Shown here: in pieces, positions 52,470 through 64,000 of the stretch
Layout: each line of letters opens with the position of its first letter
Position numbering within the stretch: the stretch's first letter is position 1
NCBI GenBank assembly: GCA_019059635.1
Contig: JAGVRJ010000004.1
Location: 2,542,001 to 2,606,000 of the forward strand
DNA from: Proales similis
Lineage: Eukaryota; Rotifera; Eurotatoria; Ploima; Proalidae
Length of the DNA stretch: 64,000 nucleotides
Direction of reading: 5' to 3'
The notes under the pieces: generated by a model
Told to the model about the DNA's origin: nothing
Seen by the model: the letters and a program-made list of their open reading frames with translations, nothing else
The model's database searches: none
Made by a program: the position numbers and the translations under genes

Positions 52470-52619
52470 ATGACGACTACGCGGCCGATTTTGATCAAAG
52501 AAGAGGATGAAGAGGAGAGTGAGGAGGGCGGTGGCGTTGACGCTAGCGGCCTCATCGCGGTTTCATCGTCATCAGCAGTGATGGCGATGGCGGCGGCGGC
52601 GGCCAACTTCTTTAGTTAA
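52470..52619 (+). other. Short acidic/Ala-rich frame, possible terminal exon
   Basis: Reads MTTTRPILIKEEDEEESEEG, then a Val/Ser/Ala-rich tail ending NFFS and stop. An AATAAA follows at about 52625. The composition resembles a low-complexity end of a nuclear factor, but purine and GGC repeats could produce it by chance. Confidence 0.2.
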
Positions 52620-54027
52620 TTCACAATAAACAAAATCAATTTCTCATTACGCAACCGTTAAGCCTTGTACTTTCCTTCCGCCTTTATTTGGCGTGAATGC
52701 AACGTCAAGCGAAGATAATAGCCGCACTCAAATCGGCCGCAATGCTCACTCACTCGCGTGCTCTATGCCTTTTAAACGGCGGATATTAAATGGGCCAGTC
52801 TGCCTCCAAGTCTCTTCTATTTCAAATTGCTTTGTAGTTAAAACCGATGCACCGTCCGCTCTGGTTGCTGCCTCGCGCGCCCGCTCTCTCTCTCTCTCAT
52901 GAGCTCTGGCTCGCCTGCTCTTTGACACTAAAGCTTCAAGCGGTGGCCGAATCAGAATCACATATTTTGCGCGTAATACGACGCTATCGCGCGCGATTAG
53001 ATGCGAATAGCCTCAGCAGCAGTCATGGCAGCATTCGTCAGACGGAACGAATAAAGACGCATGCCCATCGCGTTATCGCCTCATCATCTAAGCCCGAGGC
53101 AAATAGGCGGCAGCGGTGGGCAGTTTTAACAAATAGGCAGCAGCAGCAGCAGCGGCGGCTTGAAACACGCTCTGATGAAAATTATCCATCGCTGGCTCTG
53201 CTTACACGCCCGCCCGCCCGCCTGCCTGCCTGCTTGCTTGGCTGCTTGCTCGCTTGCCTGGTAGGCAGGTAGATAAGAGCCCGATAATTACAACAAGAAA
53301 TCGATAATTAATTAGTATGGACAACGAAGAAAACAGCATGACCAGCCAGCTGAGTGAATGGCTGATCGGCCGGCTGCTTGCTCGATTGGGTGCCCTGTTG
53401 ATCAGAGCGACGCAACCAACCGGAATGAATAGTGAAATTCTCAATATTTGCTACTCGTCCGATCGACTCAACGTCATGCTCGTGGTCGTCGTTGTCGTCG
53501 TCTTTGTTTGACATGTTGTTTGTCTTGGCATCGAGCATGTTAATCGAAAACATGCGGCCGGTTGAGCAACCCTTCGAATGCAAACAATGGCAGCGCATTA
53601 ATATTTATGACCACGCTTGAGAGGCTGCTGCCTGCCTACTAGCCGGCGCGACTGGCTTAGTAGCCAGTTGCACCTTATTTCTAGACTTGGAGAGAGAGCG
53701 TCTCCCACGCAGGATATTGCTTTCACATTTGACGCATCGGTCAGACGAATACCCGTCGAAAGGCGATTAGAGTTGCGATCGATGCGGGCCCCGTCAGACA
53801 GCAGGAGCGACCTTCTCTATTTTTTTTTTCTCTTTCTACACTGCTCGGCCCTCTCTAATCGTCTTTTAGCTGATCAGCATGTCAGTCTGATTCCATCTCT
53901 TACTTGGCCAACCTAAACAAGACGCATAGCTGGCCATGCTTGTGTCTGATTAGCGAGCGGTCGTTTGTTTTTCTAGGGCTTTTAATTTTCATTTGCATTT
54001 GCTTGATTAAATGAATATAAATATACA

Positions 54028-54055
54028 GAGAGAGAGAGAGAGAGAGGGAGAGAGT
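54028..54055. repeat. GA microsatellite
   Basis: Run of GA units interrupted once by GG. Confidence 0.8.
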
Positions 54056-55167
54056 ATTGGAGCTTCTGGCCAAAATACGGCAAAATTGAAAGTGGGCAAG
54101 GAAGAGTGAGCTTTATCGGTTTATTACTCGTCCTGGCCCTCAGCGCCCACACATATTCCCCTCTCTCACACACACCCAGCCAGAAAGACTCTTATGTGGG
54201 TTATGGCAAACTACTTTAAACCAACACGCGATGTTACTCAATTAGTGATTCATTATCGTACTTTGATTTATATTTGCTCGCCGCCTACTTCGATAAGCGT
54301 TTTGCGATTACAACCGACAAGGCGGAGAGATCACCATCATGCTCGTCGTAGTTGGATCACCGAGTTGCGCTCACTGTGGCACTTTGCGTTTTTTTTTTTT
54401 TAATGATTATTATTCGCACCGAACTTGGCATCCATTGATCGATCGATCGCTTTTCTCAGCTCGACCTCGCAGTTTCATTTCTCTTGATCGCAATTTTGCG
54501 CTTCGTCTTCGGTTTCAATCATTCGAATTCGATCATTCAGCTCGTCTTCGGTTCGTCCGTTTCTCTTCTAATGCCAGCGCCGGCTCTAACGAGCAGTCAA
54601 GCAGAGAGATTTTAATCTTGTGCGCTCAGGGTCTTGCACCGACCGGTTGGACGTGTGTGCGTGAATTCGCAGCGGAAGCCAATACCGATATTCTGCTTAT
54701 GTCAGTTATTTAATTTCCGTTTGTGTCGCAAGCGCAGGAATGTGATTCAAATAGCGATTGAAGGGAAAACGAACGACTGGAGAGATATTAGCGTCCGATC
54801 GGCGGCCTAATCAGCAGAGAGCATTAAACAGACAAGCGAGCAGAAAATAATAATCAACCGATTCGACTGCTAAGGTCGGCGCAGTTTGACTTAAATTGAA
54901 GGCCTTGTTGCAAAAGCGAGTCTGGCGTTTAGTTTGCGATCGAGCGATGATGCATCATCAGGTGCACTGATCAATCGCTCCATTATCCAGGCAAACGCGA
55001 GTCCGGTGCTCTCTGCTGGCTGATTAATACGGGCAATTAGGGATTTGGCCGAGAAATGATTGAAAACAAGTTGAGCCGGCTTGACTGCTCTGCCAAGCTT
55101 GTGTTTACGGCCACTGTTTGTTTAGAGAGCTTCAACTAGACACGCAGCCAGAGAGCTTATTAGTCCA

Positions 55168-55200
<33 letters not shown>

Positions 55201-57526
55201 AACAGACACAGGCAAGAGAGGGATAGATCGAAAGTGAATTAGTGAAGGAGAGAGAGTGAGAGGGCCATCCTGCAACGCTAAGTGCTTTGAAAGGCCCGTT
55301 CTTCAGGACACGTGAACTATGTTCGGCCGGCGGTTTGCTCGCTCGCTCACTCATTCGGCCGATTCGCTCTGATGCCTAATTGGCGTTATTAGGGATACGC
55401 CTATCGGATTGCTGCTTACCGCCGCTGCAATTAATCATCTTGCGTCTATCAGTATTTAATTATACGAGCGGCTCACTCGGTCGATTTCGGTCTGTCGGCC
55501 GGTCAGCTCAGTCCAGCTTGTTCGGCCAGAGAAGAAACAAGGCTCTAGAGGCGAATGTTCGCGTCATGTTGTGACACAAGTCGCTTTCTACAGTCCCAAA
55601 TGGCTCACTTTGGCCAGCAGACCACGATCTGTAATGATCGCTTGCCTTCTCTCATTCGCTTATTATTCCTCTTTTTTTTTTATTATTTTTTATTTCATTT
55701 TCTGTCAATGCAAATTGCATTTGCTCTGAGAGCCGCTGTCGAGACGCTTGTCGTTCTCCTTATTGCTGTCGCCTTCTGGACCAACTTTCGCTCTCTCTCT
55801 CTCTCTCTCAGTCGCCAACAGATCCGATTGTTTCATCCTTTTGTATTTTTTATTCTAGCTTTGCACACATTCACATTGTCCGCATTTTTTATTCGTCTCT
55901 CTCTCTCTCTATGGTGCTCTCTAGCAGCTTTTTTTATATTAATTTCAATTAAGAGTAGAATATAAATGAGAGCGACCGCTTTATTACCATATTTGCAAGC
56001 CTGTCCGCCGATCGAACCAACGGCCAGCCTGACTTGCTAGCCGAACTGAGTTGTCGCAGCCAGTCAGAGAGAGACTGTCTCCTGCCGCCTTGACTCTCGT
56101 GCTTGTTCGGCTGTACGCCTGTCTATGTGTGTGTGTGTGCATGTTCTAATTTCCGCTTGAAACCTCATTGTCACGCACTTCTTTTGGATGCCTGCTTTCA
56201 ACTCGTCGTCACAAACAAATCCGCACTTAATCTGTCGACTCGTCTGCTCAATGATTGACTGGCCGGGCGCCGGCTGACTGACTGGCTCGCTCACTCGCTG
56301 CCTTCCGTCTACAGCTCGAAATCAAATTAAGAGGCGTATTGATTCAGTTCTCTCTGATTGCCGTTCCTTGTTTGTCGCTTTTGTTCTCCAAGAGGTGGCA
56401 TTCGATTCTATTTTGGCGTTTTTAAAATTTTGGTTTTTCAGAATTGTCTCGTTAGTCTCGATTAGCTGAGTTGGCAATTTCGAGATGAACATTCGAGCTG
56501 CTGTCGAACGAGCCGTGTCACACAGGCGCTCATCGACGGTGTTGCCCGAGTCAACAAGCTAATCCGATAAACAAACAGGCAAGGCTCTTATGTGCGCGAA
56601 GGTGGCGCAGATTAGCGTCTAGATGAACGAATCGGACAGCGGACAGCCGGGTAAATTACATTCGGGTTCTATCATCCGTAGCCTCGAGTCAGCTCATCTG
56701 CTGTGTGTTTGTCGGATTTTATTGAGTGACTCAGTCAGCCAGCCGACGAGCATGTGTGTGTGGTAATGAGAAATTCGACATTTTCGAAATGAGGCTAATT
56801 GTGAGCAGTTCACAATTGGATTAAATTGAGCCGGTCATGAGATTAATTATCGACGGGCGTCAAGTGGTCCGTACGTTGGACGCGATGGAGAAAGCGAGTC
56901 GCAGAATTTCCAGCTTATTTGTGTTCTCTTGATTTCAAACCTGCAGCCATGAATTTGCTCGATTAAGAGTGAAACAGACGAGCCGAGTGCGAGAGAGATG
57001 GCGAGCGAAGGCGCCCTTGCGATCGAAAGCGAGCCGGCCATCGGCAAAGCTTATGTCTTAATTAAGTTAAGTGATTTGTGTTTATTCGGCTGTCTGTGTT
57101 GCAGTTTTCGAACGCCTACTTGTGGTCAACAACAAGCACTAGAAAGGCCTCTCTAGAGCTCATTGCCAGCCAGCCAGACAGGCAAGCAGACAGACCGGGA
57201 GAGAGAAAGAGACAAGCGTCGACAAGTGCTTGCACGCGCGTGACGAGTACATTCGCGAAATTAGGCAGCTAGACCGGAGCAGGACGTAAGGGCGGCACGA
57301 GGCCGGAAATTGGCGGTGAGAGCGTGAACGGAACAAACGACGATCGAGGAGCTCTTGAAACTCGAATAGACCACCATCAGACACGCGCACAGTCGCTCGT
57401 TTAGACGTCTGGCCCTTCTCAATCTTACCGGGCGCGCGCTGATTCGTGCAGATGATCGAAAAAAAAAAAAGAAAATTGCGCACAAATCATATTTCTTCGA
57501 AACCGTCTCTACTCCTCTTGCATTCA

Positions 57527-57700
57527 TTATTCTCGAGTGTTAAGATCGGTCAAATAGCCCTCCAGTCGTAGCAGCGCACATTCAATTAAATTCAAATCTT
57601 CGTCTGTGTGTGGGCGCGCCAGATTGCGACACTCGACCGCTTCTTCTTCTTCTCCGTCTAAGTTTGCTCGTTCTTTCCACAATAACAAACACGGCGACGA
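57527..57700 (-). other. Possible terminal exon of an unknown minus-strand gene
   Basis: An acceptor-like TATTTAG precedes a stop-free stretch with acidic sequence (GEEEEAVECRN) and an amphipathic end (LIECALLRLEGYLTDLNTRE), then a stop. It reads like protein, but no partner exon is found nearby. Confidence 0.2.
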
Positions 57701-59352
57701 TTGAGACCGTTGCTCACTAAATAGGGTTTGTAAATTCAAACGAATGAATATAACAATTATCAAATATATTGAGTTTCAACTGACCGCCGCCTACTCGTCC
57801 GCTCTCTCGCTAGCCTGCCCACTCGGACTCGACTTGGATTTATTTCAATGCGCGTTTTTTGTATGTTACGTTCGCAATTCTATTACTGAACTGCGGCGGC
57901 AGCGACAGTGGCGACCGTCTTTGCCCATTCAAATTGATGCTTTTCATTGAGGCTCGTTCATGTTTGTAGGCCAACTCATCGTCACCGTGTGTCTCCCGTC
58001 TTCAATGATCGAATTTCAGGCACGCGCGTCCAAACACACACACACAAACGGCTTTAGTATTTTCTATTTGGCGCGCAAGCAGTGTTCAAAAAGCAAAAGG
58101 AGAAGCGTTGCAGGAGGGCGCGCCCTTTCAATAAACTGAGCAGAGCACGGTCGTCGGTCGGTTAAGTAAACAAGTGGTCTTAAAGAACGTGCCAAGCTTG
58201 CGCCCTCCCTCCCCTCTGCTCTCTCGCCTCCTCTTTTGCTCTGTGTTGCTCATTCTCTCAGCCCGGGCGCTTTTAAGCTGTCAAGCCGATCCCGTGACGC
58301 TTGTGACCACCTAAGCCTCTCGCTTCTCACCCACTCACACGGTTTACAATCTTTTTGTGTTTAGATCTCTTTTTATTTTTATTATTTGCCCCTCGATTGC
58401 CGATAATGGTCTCGTTTGCATGAGCGCCATCGTCATAAACCGGTCCGGCTCGGACACTTGAAAGCGATTAGATAGTAAGCACGCAACAACAGAAACGCTC
58501 AGAGTGAGAGCGGGCAAAACACGAGCTAGAGAGAGAGAGAGAGAGGACGAGTTCAAGCGAGTCGAAAGCCGGTCTTCTATCTGTGTGTCGAGTGCTTGGC
58601 CGCCTTTTTTTCTCACTTCAAGTGCGATGCTCTCTGTATGCAAAACGGGCATTGAACGCGCGGCTCAACTAGCAGGCAGATTCAGCAGCCACACTTTCAT
58701 CGGGCCGATCGAGTGGCCGGCTCTCTTTGTCAAGTGACATTTAACGCTTCTCCGACACATCTCCTTGAGCCTTCTGCAGCCAACTGGTTCTCGCCATAAC
58801 GACGCTTATTGTTCATTTGCTCGTGCGAGTTCTGCAAGGCCGGCGATTTTAGCATTCTTGTTCTACTAACCCGCTGTGCGCTCTTTCGTTTCTTCTTTTT
58901 TATTATTATTTTGTTCACTTATTGTTGTTGTTGTAGTTAATCTGATTCAGTAGAAGGAAACAAGCTCTAGATTGAATTAATTCGATTCAGCTGCTTAGAG
59001 ACCAGGCAGCTGCAAGGCGCGGGCGCCTCTCAAGTTCGCCCCCGTTGCAAATAGCGGCTCACATTCATGAGAGTAGGACACGACCCAGTTGAAAAGCGAG
59101 CGCCAGAGAGAGAGAGAGAGAGAGCCAACAGCGCTCAGTGCCTTCAGACCGCAAAGAGTAAATAACTGACGAACTGCGTCAATGACGAGTAGCGAGTGAG
59201 GCAGAGAACAGGCCAGCACGTATTTACCTTCACGCGAGCATCCAGTGCGAGACAGCACAGCCTTGAAGAGAGAGCATCTGCCAAGTGACATTGAGCACGA
59301 GCAGCATATTGAACAGGATTAGATCGCGTGCGCGTTTTTCCGACATGAGTAC

Positions 59353-59373
59353 ACGACGACGACGACGACGACG
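59353..59373. repeat. ACG trinucleotide microsatellite
   Basis: Seven ACG units, as at 2288-2308. Confidence 0.85.
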
Positions 59374-61051
59374 TGTGCATCTGACGTCCACCAACTCAAT
59401 TGATTGTTTCGCATTGATAAACATTCAAGTGACATTTGCGACCCGTGCGCTCTGCTCTCCGTCTCTCCCTCTCTGATGCACTCTTCTTCTCGTCGTCCTT
59501 GCTTAATTTGCTCGGCCTTGCGCTTTATGGCTAATTTAATTATTTAGCTATGACACGCACTTGAAGCACTTCCGACATACATTCTATTTTTAATAATTTG
59601 TTTTCATTTCACTTGAGCTTGACCGGTCCGTGTGTGTGTGTGCGACGGGCACAAGACAGACACCGATGACTGAGTGCGCTCGCTTTGAGTTTTCTAAATG
59701 ATGTGGGTGGGCACGGTGCTGACCGCTCTAATGAGCTAAGGTGAGTTATTTCAGGTAGAGCAATTGCGATGATTAATGGCCAAGCAGAGACGACGACGAC
59801 GACTAAAAATGATCAAACGCGGCACTGGCGGTTGATGAACAACAACCAGCAAGACCATGTCCAGTCGACGATTTAGCCGCTCACTTTATTGCCAGCATCG
59901 TAAAACTCATCTAAATATAATTAGCATTGATAAGTTGTTGTACCTATTCACTCACTCTGGTGAATGGCCGATATTGCCTCGTCTAGCGAGAGAGGCCCCT
60001 CCCTTCAGGCAGACGCAGCCGATTTCGCCCGGAATGTCAATTCGAATATTTCTCATTCGGCGCCAAGGGCCACTAAAAGTGCAGAGCGCTCGCTTTTATT
60101 ACTCGAGCATGTGATTATCTATTTTTAATTGCTTTTGTGCATTTTTAGTGACAGCAAAAGCGCTCATTTATCAGTTGCGTGGCACAGCTGCGCTGTTCGA
60201 CGCCACAATTGCAACTTTGGCTGCGGCTTGCTTTCGTGGGCCGAGTCGGGCACCTTGGCCTATTTGAGTGCCGCCGCTCGCCGTCTACTTTTGACATGCG
60301 CGGGCGCCACTGTTGATTTGAAGCCGCCTTGAATCGATGCGAAGCAGCTGCATTCGGCCAACTTCTTGGATTAGCGTCGGCCTTTGCACCAACAGGCGCT
60401 AACAGATTGACTCGTCTGTTGGCTAGCGCCGACTGACCGAATTGGTCTAGAACGCCTCTCATCGAGCGCTCTCCAAATTTGAAAGGATGAGACTGAACGA
60501 GCGAGCAGCTTATTAGTTCGATTAGCTTTGGCCAGCAGTGCGAGTCGATTTTTTCTCGGCCCAATTCGATCATGCTAAATGGAGTGTGAATCGTACAGTT
60601 GAGCTCGCTCGGCCAACCTCGTCGTTCTAGCTCGTCCTCTCTTTTTCCAGTTTTTTTTTTCTCTTGTGTTTCCATTCTTCTCGCGCGCGTTCTCTTTGCA
60701 CTATTCATCGGCGCTCAAAGCGAAACGCAATTATATAATTGAAATTTTATCACCAAGAGTAAATGGCGCCCGATTAATGGCGCTGCTGAAATTGCGTAAA
60801 GGTTCAGTTGCTTTTCAGTGAGGCGAACTTGACCCGGCCGCTCGCGCTGGTCGCTCAGTCGGTCTAATCTGTTGCAAATCAGCGGAGCGCACCGATTGAC
60901 TTACCCCCGCTGTTATCCAAGCAGGTCGTTCCGATGGCCGACGGGCTCATGCGCATCTGTGCACCCAGCCTTTCTAGCCCCTTGACGATGGCGCCGATGT
61001 GACTCTGATTGACACGCTTTTCCAACTTTAGATATGTCGAACACTGACTGA

Positions 61052-62325
61052 ATGTTGCCGCTCCATGCGATTCACCGCTTCAAATGCGATCAAGTTCAAC
61101 ATTGCGATCGAACGTCTGCACAGCTGCGAATGATTAGCCCACCGCCTACATTCGACTTGGAAGCGCCGCCGAGTCCGATCGGACTGCTTGACCTTGCAGA
61201 GGACGATGGCCAGCAAGAGCTGGTCAAATTCCTGCTTGTCTACCTCAACACGACATCTGGCTCTAAAGATCGAGGCGCTCAGTGCGTCGACTTTCGTCTT
61301 CAGTCGAACGCCGTTCTCAGTCCGGTGGTCAAAGACACCCGACGGCATCAAGTCACTTCGTGGCTTTACTTTGACTCATTCAGCGCTCTCCTGCTGTCGG
61401 TCGCCATTTTTGTACTCATATCGATAATCGCGTTCGCTCTTGTTCACCTATTCATTCGGTAAGTTGAGCTAAACTCGGCCTATGGAGTCAAGTTAACGTT
61501 GAATGAAACTTTTCGTCGATGCTCAGTAGACGGAGCCAGAGCAGAAGGCTTAAACGGTCCAGCTCGTCGCCGTACGCAACCGGCTCTCTGATGCGAGTGG
61601 GCAAAGCGAGCGAGCTCTTGCGCGCCGATCATTCTGAACAGTATCAGAATCTGATGGCCAACACGTCGCCGGCAGTCGACCTGTTCGGCGTGCACGCTTA
61701 TCTAAACGAACGAAACAACATCAGCAGTCGACTCGTTCCGGCCACGCCTGAACGCAATCAGAGCCTTGGAGGGCAGACGGGACGCAGAAACTGCGCCGAC
61801 TGTCACTGCTTGTCGGCCGTGCTCTCCTCTTCCTCGTCGTCGTCCGAGAACGGCTCGAATCCGACCAAGAACACGACGCCGTCGGGTCAGCACGCATCTC
61901 CCTGTTCAACTCTTCTTCAGCAAGTGCCAATGCAGCCGGAAATCTATCAGCGTCTGTTCGACACTCCGAACGAGCAGATTCGAGTTTACAACACGCTCGG
62001 CTCAGGCAGACTGCCGGCGGCCAACTGCTATCCGTTGTCTACGCTGAACAGGTCAACTGCGGCCGCCATTGTGTACAGTGAGTCTGGGCCGCGTCTTGTA
62101 CATATCGTGAATCTAAGAGACGCGCGTCAGCTCGCCGGCGCCAATGCGTTCGAATGCATTCCCATTATGGTGCCGACAAGCGCACGGGCCGACGAGCCGG
62201 ACGAGCCGTTCTATGAGATGATCGACGACACGGAGCCCCGAAAGACGTCCACGAGCACAATGAGCATGCGACGCAACTATCCAAAGACGAATCCGAACTA
62301 CACGAGAGCGCCGTCGGCCAAGTGA
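61052..62325 (+). CDS. 3' part of a single-pass membrane protein
   Basis: Two exons joined in phase (…ATTCG|GTAAGT at 61458, CTCAG|T at 61527). The first frame opens at 61052, but a good acceptor (TGCACAG) at about 61126 suggests it is an internal exon beginning LRMISPPP. It encodes an extracellular stretch with an NTT glycosylation site, then one hydrophobic helix (FSALLLSVAIFVLISIIAFALVHLF). The second exon encodes a 265-residue tail starting with basic RRRSQSRRLKR, rich in Ser/Asn/Pro, with FYEMIDD near the end. A type I receptor or adhesion protein (a cadherin-like gene is one option) fits, but no diagnostic domain is in view. Confidence 0.6.
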
Positions 62326-62823
62326 CCAGGCTCGCTCGACCGCATTGCCCACAGTGATTAATAGCGTTTAAACCGAATCGTTTATTTATTCACCGATCTA
62401 CACAGACCCACTCAAGCTTTTGCTTCGTTTTTTCTGCGCTTCTTTCTCGTCTTGTACGAATCAGCGAATTGCTTCTTTTTTTTTCTTTTTAGAGCATTCT
62501 TTTCCTCGTCGTGACTGACTGTTCATTCTGCGTTTCTTCGTTTTTTTTCCCTTCTTTTCTGAAGCATATAAAGATGTTGATGCAACACTGAGTCGACTGG
62601 TCGTTTCTGCAGCAACTATTTATTCATCGACGCCATTTACCTGTTTTTGTACTATTGTTTCATCTCCTCTTTGAGGAAAAGTGCGATTCTTGTATATATT
62701 TTAAAAATGGACGCGTGGCACATTATGAGACAACTCGGAGACAATTTAGTTGCGTTCGAGCAGAAGAGCAGGCGCCGAGCGAGATTGAGGCACATCGAGG
62801 CCACTAAAGAGGGGACGGACGAT
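62326..62823. other. Spacer between convergent genes
   Basis: 3' flanks of the membrane-protein gene (plus) and the unknown minus-strand gene. T-rich tracts; no gene seen. Confidence 0.5.
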
Positions 62824-63999
62824 TCACTTGGCGATGGCCTGACTCTGCTCGTGATTGAGGTGGTGCTCATGGTTGAGGTGTGCTTGGTTGTAGGCCGATT
62901 CGACTCCTGTCATTGATTGCGCCTCGTTCGCCGAGATCAAGTTGTCTGTTTCGAACAATATTTGCTTAAAGTTCTCGAATAGCTTGTGCGTTTGTTTTAA
63001 TACAGCTTTCAGCGTGACCAAGAGTCGCTCTATTTACCTCCATAAGCCATTTGTTATCGGACAGGCACCAGTTGAGAATTTCGGTGTTGCCGCTCGAGTC
63101 GTCGCCTGCAGAGTTCACCTGATGTCCGAGCATTTCGCCTTTCATTGTCTCGATCTGAAACGACCGAAAATTAGAACTTGACGCACGCCTCTCGCTTTTT
63201 GTCTCACCTTTTGCGAGCAGAGCTCATAAGTGCTCAGCTTGAAATGTCTGATCGTGTGCATAAGCTTGGCAAGTTCGAGCACTTTCTCGCAGACGGCCAG
63301 CTCGCTGCACTCGATCGGCTCGTTGGCCAACGTGATCAGAGTGTCCGGATCGTACGGCTTGCCCATCAGTTTGAGCCTGTACTTGGCCAGTAGGCTGCGG
63401 TTGAGATCGTCGTTCTTTATTTGCGCCTGTTGGTAGAGCAGCGACTCGCACCGAATGAACTTGTTGCCGTCGGGCAGTTTGTGCAGCTCCAGTTTGGGCC
63501 TCTCTTCGATAATGTGCTTGAAAAATGGCTTCAGCTCGACGCAGTTGGCCTCTTTGCTGCTTCTCAGCTGCTCGTTCAGATTTAGGACAAACTCGTTGAG
63601 AACGCCCAGGGCCAGGTTGTACTTTTCGTTGAGGATGGTGTCGATGAACTCGATCGACGGCTTAAAGTACTCGTCTTGGATCTCTTTGATTCGAACCAAA
63701 AACTCTGAATTCAGATATTGACTAAGAAGGCCTTGAATGAAGACGTCGAACGTGCTCTTGAGATCGTCATAGGTGACCACGATGACGCCGTCACTGTTCG
63801 TGTTGGTCGCGTTGGCCAGCTCACTGCCACTTCCGCTACTGCTGCTGCTGCTGCTCAGCTGCTCGCATATGCGCTGGTTGTTTTTTGGCTCGTAGTCGTT
63901 TAGGACAGCCACCACAATGTTGTTCTGCTCTGTTTTGCCTTTCTCTTCTACTCTGACCAGAATGAACTCGTTCTTGTCCGGCGTGTACTGCGCCAGCAC
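62824..63999 (-). CDS. Unrecognised protein, 3' part (runs off window end)
   Basis: Three exons in phase: 63208 to the window end, 63038-63154 and 62824-62982, separated by 53-bp and 55-bp introns. The sequence is helix-rich and globular: DDLKSTFDVFIQGLLSQYL, YFKPSIEFIDTIL, NLALGVLNEFVLNL, KYRLKLMGKPYDPDTLITL, with a Ser/Gly linker near residue 50 of the visible part. The last exon ends in a histidine-rich stretch (NHEHHLNHE) and QAIAK. I do not recognise the family. The long, stop-free frame and clean junctions make the gene itself likely. Confidence 0.65.
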
Positions 64000-64000
64000 A

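Larger units (their letters stand above)
51646..61051. other. Long gene-poor, microsatellite-rich region
   Basis: More than 9 kb without a gene I can support. Pyrimidine/GA tracts (52390-52410, 54028-54055, 55178-55200, 55795-55810, 58530-58545, 59106-59126), an ACG tract (59353-59373) and many short, low-complexity frames. Possible isolated exons are listed separately. It may be intronic or upstream DNA of the membrane-protein gene that ends at 62325. Confidence 0.5.

Noticed and set aside
53317-53511. Frame ending in poly-Val near 53.5 kb
   Set aside because: The valine run comes from a GTC/GTT repeat; no splice sites or homology.
55555-55965. 136-codon Leu/Phe/Ser-rich frame resembling a membrane protein
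   Set aside because: It is made of pyrimidine tracts (CTCTCT, TTTTTT), which always translate to hydrophobic residues.

Overview
The window is genomic DNA of an animal, most likely an invertebrate bilaterian. Genes carry short GT-AG introns (about 45-80 bp), TATA boxes and AATAAA signals. They include metazoan families: a CRMP/dihydropyrimidinase-related protein, a CSRNP nuclear factor, a small subunit of serine palmitoyltransferase, a Ly6/uPAR three-finger protein and an ionotropic glutamate receptor. I cannot name the species. GA, CA/GT and ACG microsatellites litter the gene-poor parts.

Layout. 0-0.7 kb: 5' end of an unrecognised minus-strand gene. 3.0-6.5 kb: a PAN-LamG gene (PLG1) and a leucine-rich-repeat gene (LRR1), both minus. 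7.2-9.7 kb: a large, probably acylated unknown protein. 13.6 kb: SPT small subunit. 14.2-17.7 kb: a second copy of the PLG/LRR block (PLG2, LRR2). 17.9-20.9 kb: CSRNP, a stand-alone BAG1-type ubiquitin-like protein and an unknown basic protein. 20.9-45.3 kb: the main cluster, in which minus-strand intronless LRR genes (LRR3-7) alternate with plus-strand three-exon PAN-LamG genes (PLG3-10). 46-48 kb: CRMP. 49-51.6 kb: glutamate receptor and Ly6 protein. 51.7-61 kb: gene-poor, microsatellite-rich. 61-62.3 kb: 3' end of a single-pass membrane protein gene. 62.8-64 kb: 3' end of an unrecognised minus-strand gene.

The striking part is the pair of families. Ten PLG proteins (signal peptide, PAN/apple-like cysteine module, Laminin-G-like domain) and seven LRR proteins (signal peptide, SDS22-like 22-residue repeats, a cysteine pair inside the array, a cysteine-containing C-terminal cap) all appear secreted, with no membrane segment. 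They were duplicated together (PLG1+LRR1 to PLG2+LRR2), and four LRR/PLG pairs lie head to head over a shared promoter region. Paralogues are nearly identical over long stretches but differ sharply in confined patches: one stretch of repeats in the LRR proteins and the centre of the LamG domain. There are also mosaic genes, a recent 3.35-kb tandem duplication, orphan signal-peptide exons and decayed copies. I infer a fast-evolving, paired secreted recognition system (immune, allorecognition, gamete or matrix). That function is a hypothesis; the gene structures are read directly from the sequence.
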